Positions 7,537-16,038 of a stretch of 43,847 nt of DNA are shown here, one piece after another. The stretch covers positions 1 through 43,847 of the forward strand of contig JAPPPZ010000115.1 of assembly GCA_028817275.1 (NCBI GenBank), given 5' to 3'. The notes beneath the pieces are model-generated. The model had not been told where the DNA came from and searched no databases. It saw only the letters and a program-made list of their open reading frames with translations. This stretch comes from Gammaproteobacteria bacterium. Lineage in GTDB: Bacteria; Pseudomonadota; Gammaproteobacteria; Arenicellales; Spongiicolonaceae. How positions within the stretch are numbered: the stretch's first letter is position 1; each line of letters begins with the position of its first letter. Made by a program: the position numbers and the translations under genes.

Positions 7537-9644
7537 GCCGCACCGCGCTGAGAATCGTTTGCATGGTGCTGCTGGCGGCGTTTGTCGCCGGCGCGGTTTT
7601 TGCCCAGCCGCTGGCGCCGGAGCCGCGCCACCGCGACATCACCCGCAAAATTGCCGCCATCATGGCCAGTTACAATTTCCAGAACCGCGCGCTGGACGAT
7701 GCGCTGTCGCGGGATGTGTTCACCCGCTTTCTGGACACTCTGGACGCCGGCAAACTGTACCTGCTGCGCGAGGATGTGGACCGTTTCGCCGTCCACCGTG
7801 AGCAATTGGACGACTACCTGCGCCACGGCCAACTGGCGGCGGTGTATCAATTTTTTGAGGTGTACCGCCGGCGTTTCAACCAGCGGATGGAGCACGCCAT
7901 TGCGCTGGTGGACGGCGGTTTTGACTTCAGCGTGGACGAAGAGTGGCGCTACCAGCGCGACGACGCCGACTGGGCGGCCGGCAGCGCGCAGTTGGATGAA
8001 ATCTGGCGCAAGCGCATCAAAAATGATTTTCTGGAACTGCGGCTGGACGGCGTCGCCGATGCCGAAGCGCGCGACATGCTGGCACAGCGTTACCGCTCGC
8101 GCATGCGCAGTTATGCGCAGTTGAAAACCGACGAGGTGTACCAGTGGTTCATCAACAGTTACACCACTTCGGTGGACCCGCACACCTCGTACCTGCCGCC
8201 GCGCAGTTCCGAGGATTTTAATATTGACATGAGTCTGTCGCTGCAGGGCATCGGCGCGGTGCTGCAGGCTGACAATGAGTACACCAAAGTGCGCGAGTTG
8301 GTGCAGGGCGGCCCGGCGGCGGCGGGCGGCGAGTTGCGCCCCGGCGACCGCATCACCGGCGTCGCCCAGGGCCAGCAGGCGGTGGTGAACGTGGTGGGCT
8401 GGCGGCTGGACGACGTGGTGCGGCTGATTCGCGGGCCCAAGGGCTCGCTGGTGCGGCTGGAAATTCTGCCGGCAAAAAACGCCCTGCGCGGGCCGAAAAA
8501 AATCATCGCCATCGTGCGCGACACAATCAAACTGACCCGGCGCGCCGCCGGCAAAAAAATCCTGCACACCGGGGGCGAGGGTGAGGCCGGCGCGCGCAAA
8601 ATCGGCGTGGTCACCCTGCCCATTTTCTACCACGACTTCCGCGGCCAGCACAGCGGCGGCGAGGACTACAACAGCGCCAGCCGCGACGTGGCGCGCCTGC
8701 TGGGCGAGTTAAAGGCCGAGGGCGTGGACGGCGTGGTGCTGGACCTGCGCGGCAACAGCGGCGGCGCCCTCACCGAGGCGGTGGCGCTGACCGGCCTGTT
8801 CATTGACCGGGGGCCGGTGGTGCAGGTCAAGGAGGCCAACGGCCTGGTGAAGGTGGAGCGCGACCGCGACCCGGGCGTGGCCTGGGACGGCCCGCTGGCG
8901 GTGTTGGTGGACCGTTACAGCGCATCGGCCTCAGAAATCTTCGCCAGCGCCATCCAGGACCACCGGCGCGGCCTGGTGGTGGGCGAGCCGACCTACGGCA
9001 AAGGCACGGTGCAGAACCTGCTGCCCCTGGGCGGCCGCGACTCGGGGCAGTTGAAAATCACCTTCGCCCAATTCTTCCGCGTCAACGGCGGCAGCACCCA
9101 GTTCCGCGGCGTCATTCCGGACCTCCGACTGCCCACCGACGACGGCGGCGACTACGGCGAGCGGACGCTGGACAATGCGCTGCCGTGGAGCACCATCAAC
9201 CCGGTGCTGCAGCCGCCGGCGGCGCGCGAGGATTTTGCCCGCGCGGTGGAGCAAACCGTGCAGTTGCACCGCGCGCGGCTGCACAGCGATGCCGGCCTGC
9301 TGCTGGTGCGCGCCGAGAACGAGCAAATCCGCCGCAACCGCGAGCAAACCACCATCAGCCTGCGCGAGGCCGAGCGGCGGCGCGAGCGCGAGGAGCGGGA
9401 AACCGCCGAGCGTGAACGTCGCGAGCAGTATTTCGGGACCATGGACGGTGACTCCGGGGGTGCGGGTGACGATTCCGGGAGTGCCGGTGACGGTTCCGGA
9501 GGCGGCGGTGACGATTCCGATGCCGCCAGCGGCGACCCCGGGGATTTCGCCGCCATTTTGCTGCGCGAAACGGCGACTGCGCTGGCCGACTTTGCCGAAC
9601 TCTACCGCGGTCCGCTCATTCCCGGCTTCAGCGCGGCGCAGTAA
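7533..9644 (+). CDS. prc: Carboxy-terminal processing (tail-specific) protease Prc
   Basis: 703 residues from a GTG that overlaps the upstream stop (GTGA). It begins with a signal peptide (residues 1-25, ending VFAQ), so it acts in the periplasm on proteins with non-polar C-termini. An N-terminal helical region is followed by a PDZ domain (about 235-315) and the S41 protease core with YSASASEIFA and EPTYGKGTVQ. S465, D476 and K490 keep the spacing of the E. coli Prc Ser-Asp-Lys set. The C-terminal region contains a low-complexity Asp/Gly/Ser stretch (about 639-668) made of heptapeptide repeats, preceded by a very charged Arg/Glu helix. Upstream frames that extend the ORF to 6930 are run-on, not part of the protein. 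Confidence 0.92.
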   Translation: MSRTALRIVCMVLLAAFVAGAVFAQPLAPEPRHRDITRKIAAIMASYNFQNRALDDALSRDVFTRFLDTLDAGKLYLLREDVDRFAVHREQLDDYLRHGQLAAVYQFFEVYRRRFNQRMEHAIALVDGGFDFSVDEEWRYQRDDADWAAGSAQLDEIWRKRIKNDFLELRLDGVADAEARDMLAQRYRSRMRSYAQLKTDEVYQWFINSYTTSVDPHTSYLPPRSSEDFNIDMSLSLQGIGAVLQADNEYTKVRELVQGGPAAAGGELRPGDRITGVAQGQQAVVNVVGWRLDDVVRLIRGPKGSLVRLEILPAKNALRGPKKIIAIVRDTIKLTRRAAGKKILHTGGEGEAGARKIGVVTLPIFYHDFRGQHSGGEDYNSASRDVARLLGELKAEGVDGVVLDLRGNSGGALTEAVALTGLFIDRGPVVQVKEANGLVKVERDRDPGVAWDGPLAVLVDRYSASASEIFASAIQDHRRGLVVGEPTYGKGTVQNLLPLGGRDSGQLKITFAQFFRVNGGSTQFRGVIPDLRLPTDDGGDYGERTLDNALPWSTINPVLQPPAAREDFARAVEQTVQLHRARLHSDAGLLLVRAENEQIRRNREQTTISLREAERRREREERETAERERREQYFGTMDGDSGGAGDDSGSAGDGSGGGGDDSDAASGDPGDFAAILLRETATALADFAELYRGPLIPGFSAAQ
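9447..9527 (+). repeat. Tandem 21-bp repeats inside prc
   Basis: Four imperfect units, each starting GGTGAC (9447, 9465, 9486, 9507); the first is 18 bp and the other three 21 bp. They encode GD.SG.. heptapeptides, a flexible acidic linker. In-frame unit size means copy number could change without breaking the protein. Confidence 0.75.
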
Positions 9645-9646
9645 AC

Positions 9647-10906
9647 GTGCGCTTCTCCGATTTCGGCGAGCGCTTTGGCGGCGGCAGCGGCATTCTGCAA
9701 CTGATGGACGACATCGGCGCCGCCCTGGCCGGCGGTGGCGGCGGCATGCTGCTGCTCGGCGGCGGCAACCCGGCGCACCTGCCGGCGGTGGAACAGGCCC
9801 TGCGCCGCGCCATGCAACGGCTCATGGAAGACGGCGATGCGTTTGAGCGCACCGTCGGCGACTACGACGGCCCGCGCGGCAGCGAGGCGTTCCTCGGGGC
9901 GCTGGCCCAACTGCTGCGCGAGCAACTGGGCTGGCCGGTGAATGCCGAGAACATCGCCGTCACCAACGGCAGCCAGTGCGGCTTTTTTACGCTCATGAAT
10001 TTGTTCGGCGGCCGGCATGGCGGCGCGCGCAAAAAAATTCTGCTGCCGCTGTGCCCGGAATACATCGGCTATTCCGAACTTGGCATCGACGGCGGCGAAT
10101 TATTCCATGCCAACAAGCCGCGCATTGAGTTGCTGGACGGCGGATTTTTCAAATACCGCGTGGACCTGGCGCGGTTGGACATCGGCGGCGACACCGGCGC
10201 GCTGTGCGTGTCGCGCCCGACCAACCCCACCGGCAACGTGCTGGACGACTTTGAGATGCAAACTTTGGCCGCCGCCGCCCGCAGCGCCGGGGTGCCGTTC
10301 ATCGTGGACAACGCCTACGGCCTGCCCTTCCCCGGCATCGTGTTTGCGCCGGCCGCCATGCACCACGACGCCAACACCATCACCTGCCTCAGCTTGTCCA
10401 AACTCGGCCTGCCCGGCGCCCGCACCGGCATCGTGGTGGCGGCGCCGGAGGTCATCAGCCGCATCGCCGCCGTCACCGCCTCGCTGAGCCTCGCCACCGG
10501 CAGTTTCGGCCAGTCGCTGGCGCTGGAATTAATCCGCAGCGGCGAAATCTTAAAGTTGTCCGCCGCTGAGGTGATGCCGTTCTACCGCGCCCGCTCGCGC
10601 CAGGCCGCCGGCTGGCTGCGCGACGGCTTCGGCGACCTGCCGGTGCTGCTGCACAAACCGGAGGGCGGGATTTTTCTGTGGCTGTGGTTTCAGGATTTCC
10701 CCATCACCAGCGCCGACTTCTACCGCCGCCTGAAGGAGAAAAACGTGCTGGTCGTTCCCGGCGAGCATTTCTTCTTCGGCTTGCAGGAAGACTGGCCCCA
10801 CCGCCGCCAGTGCATCCGCCTGAGTTACGCCCAGGACGAGGCGACGGTGCAAAAAGGCATTGAAATCCTCACCGCCGAGGCGCGGGCGGTTTACGCCGGC
10901 CGCTGA
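9647..10906 (+). CDS. avtA: Valine-pyruvate aminotransferase AvtA
   Basis: 419-residue fold-type I PLP aminotransferase starting at a GTG two bases after the prc stop. Seen motifs: GGGNPAHLP near the N-terminus, NGSQCGFF (107-114), RPTNPTGN (190-197), the cofactor-binding D221 in VDNAYG, and the Schiff-base K252 in LSLSKLGLPGARTG. NPAHLP together with SQCGFF and a length near 417 is characteristic of AvtA, which makes valine from 2-ketoisovalerate using alanine or other amino donors in the cytosol. Tight spacing suggests it belongs to the same transcript as prc. The next gene, rpmB, has its own promoter. Confidence 0.88.
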   Translation: MRFSDFGERFGGGSGILQLMDDIGAALAGGGGGMLLLGGGNPAHLPAVEQALRRAMQRLMEDGDAFERTVGDYDGPRGSEAFLGALAQLLREQLGWPVNAENIAVTNGSQCGFFTLMNLFGGRHGGARKKILLPLCPEYIGYSELGIDGGELFHANKPRIELLDGGFFKYRVDLARLDIGGDTGALCVSRPTNPTGNVLDDFEMQTLAAAARSAGVPFIVDNAYGLPFPGIVFAPAAMHHDANTITCLSLSKLGLPGARTGIVVAAPEVISRIAAVTASLSLATGSFGQSLALELIRSGEILKLSAAEVMPFYRARSRQAAGWLRDGFGDLPVLLHKPEGGIFLWLWFQDFPITSADFYRRLKEKNVLVVPGEHFFFGLQEDWPHRRQCIRLSYAQDEATVQKGIEILTAEARAVYAGR

Positions 10907-10921
10907 GGGCGGCGGCGGGGC

Positions 10922-10950
10922 TTGCGCGCGGCCGGGGGGGATGGTATAAA
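10922..10950 (+). promoter_or_regulatory. rpmB promoter with extended -10, near-leaderless
   Basis: TTGCGC (10922-10927) and TGGTATAAA (-10 at 10945-10950) are 17 bp apart. The expected transcription start, about 7 nt after the -10, falls at or one base before the rpmB ATG (10958), and no Shine-Dalgarno fits between them. Confidence 0.65.
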
Positions 10951-10957
10951 CCCCGCC

Positions 10958-11200
10958 ATGTCCAAAATCTGCCAAGTCACCGGCAAGCGCACGGTGCGCG
11001 GGAACAACGTGTCCCACGCCAACAACAAAACGCGCCGCTCGTTCAAGCCCAACCTGCACTACCGCAAATTCTGGGTGCCCGGCGAGCGCCGCTGGGTGCA
11101 CCTGCGGGTGTCGGCCAGCGGCCTGCGCATCATTGACAAAAAAGGCATTGAAGCGGTGCTCAGCGACCTGCGCGAGCGCGGCGAAAAAATCGGAGGGTAA
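10958..11200 (+). CDS. rpmB: 50S ribosomal protein L28
   Basis: 80 residues beginning [11 protein letters not shown], with the conserved [17 protein letters not shown] block and the C-terminal [12 protein letters not shown] segment of bL28. Usual length is 77-80 residues. The ATG at 10958 is the family start; the open frame extends upstream to 10922 only by crossing the promoter. It is followed 4 bp later by rpmG, the standard gammaproteobacterial arrangement. Confidence 0.96.
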   Translation: MSKICQVTGKRTVRGNNVSHANNKTRRSFKPNLHYRKFWVPGERRWVHLRVSASGLRIIDKKGIEAVLSDLRERGEKIGG

Positions 11201-11204
11201 AGGC

Positions 11205-11360
11205 ATGCGCGACAAAATCCGCCTGGTGTCCACCGCCGGCACCGGCCATTTCTACACCACCACCAAGAACAAAAAAAACATGCCGGACAAAATGGAAATC
11301 CGCAAGTTCGACCCGGTGGCGCGCAAGCACGTGGTCTACAAAGAAGCCAAGATTAAGTAG
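11205..11360 (+). CDS. rpmG: 50S ribosomal protein L33
   Basis: 51 residues, [20 protein letters not shown]..., the typical bL33 length and sequence, ending [10 protein letters not shown]. It lacks the paired CxxC motifs of zinc-binding L33, so it is the zinc-independent form. A GGAGG site overlaps the rpmB stop, 9 nt before the ATG. Confidence 0.96.
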   Translation: MRDKIRLVSTAGTGHFYTTTKNKKNMPDKMEIRKFDPVARKHVVYKEAKIK

Positions 11361-11363
11361 CCC

Positions 11364-11380
11364 GGCGGCACCACGCCGCC
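11364..11380 (+). terminator. Weak hairpin after rpmG
   Basis: GGCGGC (11364-11369) and GCCGCC (11375-11380) form a perfect 6-bp stem with a 5-nt loop right after the rpmG stop, but no T-run follows. It may be an attenuator or partial terminator; read-through into the methyltransferase gene is likely. Confidence 0.3.
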
Positions 11381-11390
11381 ACCCGCGACG

Positions 11391-12842
11391 GTGACCAACA
11401 AACTCTGCTTCGGTGACTGCCTGGACATTCTGGATATGCCGGGCGATGGCGGCAGGCCGCTGGTGGCCGATGAATCAGTCGACCTGGTCTACCTGGACCC
11501 GCCGTTCAACTCCAAGGCCGACTACAACATGATTTTCGGCAAGGGCGTGGACAAGCAGGCGCAGATGCAGGCCTTCACCGACACCTGGCAGTGGGGCGGG
11601 CAGGGGACGCAGGATACGTTGGACATAGTGCGGGCGGTGGCCCATCCGGCGCATGGCGCAATTAAAAGCCTGCATGGGTTTTTGGGCGACTCGGGAATGA
11701 TGGCCTACCTCGGCTACATGGCGAAGCGGCTGGCGGTCATCCGCAGAAAAATGAAAAAGACCGGGAGTGTTTTTCTGCATTGCGACCCGACGGCGAGTCA
11801 CTACTTGAAAATAGTCATGGATGGCATTTTCGGCGCGAGAAATTTTCGCAATGAAATTATCTGGTGCTACACCGGCCCGGGCTCGCCGGGCATGCGGCAA
11901 TTCAGCAGAAAGCACGACACGATTTTCTGGTATGCCAAGGGAAAAACGTGGGTTTTCAACAAGGAGGCAGTCCGGATTCCCCACAAGGATGGCGGGCCCC
12001 ACGCCGGCGGTTTCAAGGGCACGGACATAAAACCCACCGACCCCAAATACGCCGAAGCCGGCAAAGTCCCCGAAACCTGGTGGCCGGACTTCACCCCGGT
12101 GGGCAGATTGAAAAGAGAAAACCTCGGCTACCCCACGCAAAAGCCGGTGGCGCTGCTGAAAAGAATCATCACCGCCTCCTCACACGAGGGCGACCTCGTG
12201 CTCGACCCCTTCTGCGGCTGCGGCACCACCGTCGCCGCCGCCGAACTCCTCGGCCGCCGCTGGATCGGCATCGACATCTCCGCCGCCGCCATCCGCATCG
12301 TCACCAAAGTCCGCAAAGAACTCAGCGGAAGTACATTTGAAGAATTCGGCATCCCCAAAGGCATGGCCGAAGCCCGCAAACTCGCCGCCAACAACCCCCA
12401 GCAATACGAGCACTGGCAAATCAGCACCATCCCCGGCCTGGCGCCCAACCACCGCCACAACCAGGAGGGCTACGACGGCCTCGGCACCTTCCTGGAAATC
12501 ACCGGCGCCGCCGAGGGCAAACCGCCCATGCGCACCATCACCGCCGAAGTGAAATCCGGCAAAGGCGGCGTCACCGCCGCGCAGCGCAGCCATCTCAAAA
12601 ACCACACCGAGCGCAACAACTCCGCCATGGGCATCTTCCTCACCTTGGCGCGCGACCCGGCGACCGAGAAGTGGTGCAAAACCCAGGGCGTCTACCAGAT
12701 GCCCGGCTCGGTGAAGAAGTACCCCAAGTTTCAGGTCTACTCGGCGGAACAGTATTTCGCACACGAGGAGCCGAGTCTGCCGCCCATGCTGGACCCCATG
12801 ACCGGCAAACCGGTGCAGGAAGAATTCTTCGCGCGCAACTGA
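11391..12842 (+). CDS. DNA methyltransferase with C-terminal nuclease-like domain
   Basis: 483 residues from a GTG 30 bp after rpmG. DPPF (36-39) precedes the SAM-binding FCGCGTT motif (274-280), the motif order of beta-class N6-adenine/N4-cytosine DNA methyltransferases. After the methylase core (to about 310), the C-terminal 150 residues hold YDG (361-363, with D362) and, 24 residues later, AEVKSGKGG with E386 and K388, then a predicted helix with GIFLTLA. This is the spacing of a PD-(D/E)xK nuclease core, so the protein may be a one-chain restriction-modification enzyme or carry a regulatory remnant. No separate restriction gene is adjacent. The methylase assignment is solid; nuclease activity is inference. 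Confidence 0.82.
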   Translation: MTNKLCFGDCLDILDMPGDGGRPLVADESVDLVYLDPPFNSKADYNMIFGKGVDKQAQMQAFTDTWQWGGQGTQDTLDIVRAVAHPAHGAIKSLHGFLGDSGMMAYLGYMAKRLAVIRRKMKKTGSVFLHCDPTASHYLKIVMDGIFGARNFRNEIIWCYTGPGSPGMRQFSRKHDTIFWYAKGKTWVFNKEAVRIPHKDGGPHAGGFKGTDIKPTDPKYAEAGKVPETWWPDFTPVGRLKRENLGYPTQKPVALLKRIITASSHEGDLVLDPFCGCGTTVAAAELLGRRWIGIDISAAAIRIVTKVRKELSGSTFEEFGIPKGMAEARKLAANNPQQYEHWQISTIPGLAPNHRHNQEGYDGLGTFLEITGAAEGKPPMRTITAEVKSGKGGVTAAQRSHLKNHTERNNSAMGIFLTLARDPATEKWCKTQGVYQMPGSVKKYPKFQVYSAEQYFAHEEPSLPPMLDPMTGKPVQEEFFARN

Positions 12843-12850
12843 CGGCGCCC

Positions 12851-13903
12851 ATGCCCGACCGCGACAAAATTAAAGCCGCAACGGCGAAAATCTTTCAGGA
12901 CATGGCCTCGGCCATGGCCGTGGGCATGGTTTATGTGGGCGTGCGCACCGGCCTGTTCCGGGTGATGGCCGGCGGCGGCGCCATGTCAGCAGCCGAGGTG
13001 GCGGCGGCCGGCGGATTGCAGCAACGTTACGTGGAAGAGTGGCTGAACGGGATGACGGCCTGCGGCTATTTGCATTACGACGCGGCGCGCGAAAGCTTCA
13101 CCCTCGCCGATGAATACGCGCACCTGCTGGCCGCGGACGACAGCGACCATTTTGCCGGCGGGCTGTTTTACATGGCGCCGCCGCTGCTGAGTGCCGCGCC
13201 GAAAGTGGCGGAGGCCTTCACCACCGGCGGCGGCGTGCATTTTGGCGAGTTCGGCGAGGCCGGCGCTGACGCGCTGGACTTAATCAACCGGGGCAACTAC
13301 CGCCACCGCTTTGCGCAGTACTGGCTCAAGGCGCTGCCCGAAGTAACGGCGCAACTGGCGGCCGGCGCGCGGGCGCTGGATTTCGGCTGCGGCGCCGGGC
13401 AGGTTTCCATCGCCCTGGCGCGCGCATTTCCGGCGTCCACCTTTCACGGCGTGGAGCGCGACGCGGCATCGCTGGCGCGGGCGCGGCGTGGAGCGGCTGA
13501 GGCCGGCGTGGAGCGGCGGGTGGAATTTTTTCCCGGTCTTGCAGCCCTCGGCGACGGTGCATACCAATTGCTCACCATCTGCGACTGCGTGCATGACCTG
13601 GCGCGGCCGGTGGCGGCGCTTGGCGAAGCGCGGCGCAAACTGGCCGCGGGCGGGACTCTGTTTGTGGCGGAGCCCAAAGCCGGCGACTCGCTGGCGGACA
13701 ACTGCAACCCGGTGGGGGCGATGTTTTACGGTTTCAGTTTGTTCCACTGCATGACCCAGTCCCTGGCCGAGGGCGGCCCGGGGTTCGGCACCTGCATGGG
13801 CCCGGCGCGGCTGGAAAAACTGCTCGGCGAGGCCGGCTTCCGCGACTTTCGCCAACTTGACATCAAAAGCGGCGTCAACAATTTTTATGCGGCGGCGCGC
13901 TGA
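12851..13903 (+). CDS. Class I SAM-dependent methyltransferase (Rv2258c-like)
   Basis: 350 residues from the ATG at 12851. Residues 1-90 form a winged-helix-like dimerisation domain (SAAEVAAAGGLQQRYVEEWL, then a tyrosine-rich strand), as in the Rv2258c and O-methyltransferase type. The catalytic half has motif I LDFGCGAGQVSIALA (about 177-191), an acidic post-I residue (GVERDA), and ICDCVHDL. These enzymes methylate small molecules in the cytosol; the substrate is not evident. The open frame extends upstream to 12671 only inside the previous gene. Its 3' end overlaps the convergent ornithine-cyclodeaminase-like gene by 29 bp. Confidence 0.85.
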   Translation: MPDRDKIKAATAKIFQDMASAMAVGMVYVGVRTGLFRVMAGGGAMSAAEVAAAGGLQQRYVEEWLNGMTACGYLHYDAARESFTLADEYAHLLAADDSDHFAGGLFYMAPPLLSAAPKVAEAFTTGGGVHFGEFGEAGADALDLINRGNYRHRFAQYWLKALPEVTAQLAAGARALDFGCGAGQVSIALARAFPASTFHGVERDAASLARARRGAAEAGVERRVEFFPGLAALGDGAYQLLTICDCVHDLARPVAALGEARRKLAAGGTLFVAEPKAGDSLADNCNPVGAMFYGFSLFHCMTQSLAEGGPGFGTCMGPARLEKLLGEAGFRDFRQLDIKSGVNNFYAAAR

Positions 13904-14846
13904 GCCGGCGGTAAATGGCGCGCGCCGTCATTAAATCCAGATGCCCGCCGCCGCCGTTTTTGTACACGGTGATTTCCTCTTCAGTGCGGCGGCCGGGATG
14001 TTCGCCGTTGCACAACTCGGCCAGTTCGGCGCAAATATCGGCGGGTTGAATAACGCCGGCGGCCAGTGGAATTTTAATCTCGCCGATGTGGCTGGTGGTT
14101 TTTCTGGAGTCCACAAACAAACTGCCGAGGCGCAAACAACCGTCATCAGCCTCGCGCATGTGCGGCGTGAACGCGCCGACCAAATCCAGATGCGCGCCGG
14201 GCGCAAGCCACGCGCCCTTAATCAGCGGCGCCGGCGCCATGGTCGCGCAGGAAATCAAACCGGCCTCCCCCACCGCCTGCGCCAGATCATCGCGCACCTC
14301 AATCTCGGCGCCCGCTGTTTCCGCGGCCAAAGTCTGGGCAAGTTGCGCGGCGCGCGCCCTGGTGCGGTTCCACAGCAGAATTTTTTTAATTGACGGCCGC
14401 GCGCTGCGGTGGGCGCGCACCAGGTGCGGCGCCATGGCGCCGGCGCCCACCATCAGCATGGTGCGCACGTTTTTGCGCGCCAGAAAACGCGCGCCGAGTC
14501 CGGAGTCGGCGGCGGTTTTCCAGCAGGTCAGCGCAATGCCGTCCACCGCCGCCAGCAGCCGCCCGTCGGCGCCGGAGAACAAAAGATAATCGGCGGTGAT
14601 GGACGGCAGGCCGCGCCGCACATTGCCCGGAAAAACCCGCGCCAGTTTCACCCCCAGCGCATGCGGCGGCTGCCACGCCGAGCGCACCAGCAGGTGCGAT
14701 TCCTCGCCGCCGGCAGCGGGCGCGCCCAGCAGGTTTTCATCCAGCAGCGCATGGGGCGCGCGGTGCATCTCGGCGATGCTGTCCATCAGCAGCGCCGGGG
14801 TGAGGGCTTCGCCAATCTGCTGGGCGGTGATGGTGAGGGCGCGCAT
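13875..14846 (-). CDS. Ornithine cyclodeaminase / mu-crystallin family protein
   Basis: 323 residues. Near residue 110 lies the family segment ALTCWKTAADSGLGARFLARK, followed by the Rossmann loop MVGAGAMAPHLVRAH. LISCATMAPAPLI and LVGAFTPHMRE come next, all typical of the family. Members include ornithine cyclodeaminase, alanine dehydrogenase, ketimine reductases and EutC of ectoine-utilisation loci, so the exact reaction is open. Divergently transcribed from the M24-family gene, 37 bp away, which suggests a shared pathway. A GGAG site precedes the ATG. The 3' end overlaps the opposing methyltransferase gene by 29 bp. Confidence 0.85.
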   Translation of the reverse strand: MRALTITAQQIGEALTPALLMDSIAEMHRAPHALLDENLLGAPAAGGEESHLLVRSAWQPPHALGVKLARVFPGNVRRGLPSITADYLLFSGADGRLLAAVDGIALTCWKTAADSGLGARFLARKNVRTMLMVGAGAMAPHLVRAHRSARPSIKKILLWNRTRARAAQLAQTLAAETAGAEIEVRDDLAQAVGEAGLISCATMAPAPLIKGAWLAPGAHLDLVGAFTPHMREADDGCLRLGSLFVDSRKTTSHIGEIKIPLAAGVIQPADICAELAELCNGEHPGRRTEEEITVYKNGGGGHLDLMTARAIYRRLSAPPHKNC

Positions 14847-14869
14847 TTTTTTCTCCGGCCGGGCGCTGT

Positions 14870-14876
14870 GTATACT
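14870..14876. promoter_or_regulatory. Overlapping divergent -10 elements
   Basis: The palindromic core GTATAC gives TATACT on the plus strand (14871-14876) and TATACA on the minus strand (14875-14870). The whole gap between the divergent start codons is 37 bp. Plus-strand transcription would begin at about 14883, one base before the GTG at 14884 (leaderless). The minus transcript would have a leader of about 16 nt with a GGAG site. Confidence 0.5.
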
Positions 14877-14883
14877 ATGCCCG

Positions 14884-16038
14884 GTGGCGGTTCACTTCAG
14901 CGCGGAAGAGTTGGCGGCGCGGCGCGGGCGGGCGGCGGCGGTGATGGCCGGGCGCGGGCTGGACGGGCTGCTGGTGTTTCGCCAGGAAAGCATGTTCTAC
15001 CTGAGCGGCTACGATAGTTTCGGCTACTGTTTTTTTCAATGCTTCTACCTCGGTGCTGACGGCCGGTTTTTTCTGCTCACCCGCGCCCCGGACTTGCGCC
15101 AGGCGCAGCGCACTTCGGTCATCCAGGACATCCGCGTGTGGGGCGACCGGCAGGACAGCAACCCGCAGGTGCAGTTGCGCGACGCACTGGCCGGCTTCGG
15201 CTGCCGGGGTAAAAAACTCGGCGTGGAACTGGACGCCTGCGGCCTGAACGCGCGGCACTGGCAGCGCCTGAGCGCGGCGCTGGACGGGTTTTGCGGGTGG
15301 GAGGACGCATCCAATTTGGTCAACGAGTTGCGCGCGGTGAAAAGTGCGGCGGAGATTTCCTGCGTGCGGCGCGCCGCCGAACTGGCCGACGATGCGCTGG
15401 ACGCCGCCGTGGACATGGCGCGCCCCGGCGCCGACGAAGGCGAAATCCTCGCCGCCATGCAGGGCGCCGTGTTCGCCGGCGGCGGCGACTATCCGGGCAA
15501 CGAGTTCATCATCGGCGCCGGTGAGGACGCGCTGCTGTGCCGCTATTTCAGCGGGCGCAAAAAACTCGCCGCCCGCGACCAACTGACGCTGGAATTCGCC
15601 GGCGTGTTCCGCCGCTACCACGCCTGCCTGATGCACACCATTCTCATCGGCGAGCCGCACCGTGAACACCGGCGCATGCACCAGGTCTGCGCCGGCGCCA
15701 TGGATCATTGCCTGGCCGCGCTGCAGCCGGGCAAAACCGCCGGCGGCGTGTTTGACGCCCACGCCGAGGTGGTGGACGCCGCCGGCTTCCGCGCCCACCG
15801 CATGAACGCCTGCGGCTACAGCCTGGGCGCGACTTTTGCGCCGACGTGGATGGACTGGCCCATGTTCCACCACGCCAACCCGGCACTCATCCGCCCCGGC
15901 ATGGTGTTCTTCCTGCACATGATTCTGATGAACAGCGACGCCGGCCGTGCCATGACCCTGGGGCGGACGGTGCTGGTCACCGAAAACGGCCATGAAATGT
16001 TAGGCCGCCGGCCGGCGGACTTGATTGTGCGGGGGTGA
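14884..16038 (+). CDS. M24-family (DoeA/creatinase-like) hydrolase without metal ligands
   Basis: 384 residues from the GTG at 14884. A creatinase-type N-terminal domain (to about 145) precedes a pita-bread catalytic domain. At the five positions that bind metal in aminopeptidases (D, D, H, E, E), this protein has E237, C248, Y312, H345 and G360, so it cannot be an ordinary Xaa-Pro peptidase. RRYHACLMHTILIG and CGYSLGATFAPTW resemble my memory of the corresponding parts of ectoine hydrolase DoeA/EutD and creatinase, which work without metal on C-N bonds. The substrate may be a cyclic or methylated amino compound. The open frame upstream to 14596 is antisense to the neighbour. Its stop overlaps the GTG of the deacetylase gene. 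Confidence 0.78.
   Translation: MAVHFSAEELAARRGRAAAVMAGRGLDGLLVFRQESMFYLSGYDSFGYCFFQCFYLGADGRFFLLTRAPDLRQAQRTSVIQDIRVWGDRQDSNPQVQLRDALAGFGCRGKKLGVELDACGLNARHWQRLSAALDGFCGWEDASNLVNELRAVKSAAEISCVRRAAELADDALDAAVDMARPGADEGEILAAMQGAVFAGGGDYPGNEFIIGAGEDALLCRYFSGRKKLAARDQLTLEFAGVFRRYHACLMHTILIGEPHREHRRMHQVCAGAMDHCLAALQPGKTAGGVFDAHAEVVDAAGFRAHRMNACGYSLGATFAPTWMDWPMFHHANPALIRPGMVFFLHMILMNSDAGRAMTLGRTVLVTENGHEMLGRRPADLIVRG

Noticed and set aside
7272-8651. 459-aa minus-strand frame opposite prc
   Set aside because: Antisense of a well-conserved protease; His/Gln/Arg-rich composition without any family motif.
14875-15993. 372-aa minus-strand frame opposite the M24 gene
   Set aside because: Shadow frame; the plus strand matches a known fold and has the operon overlaps.
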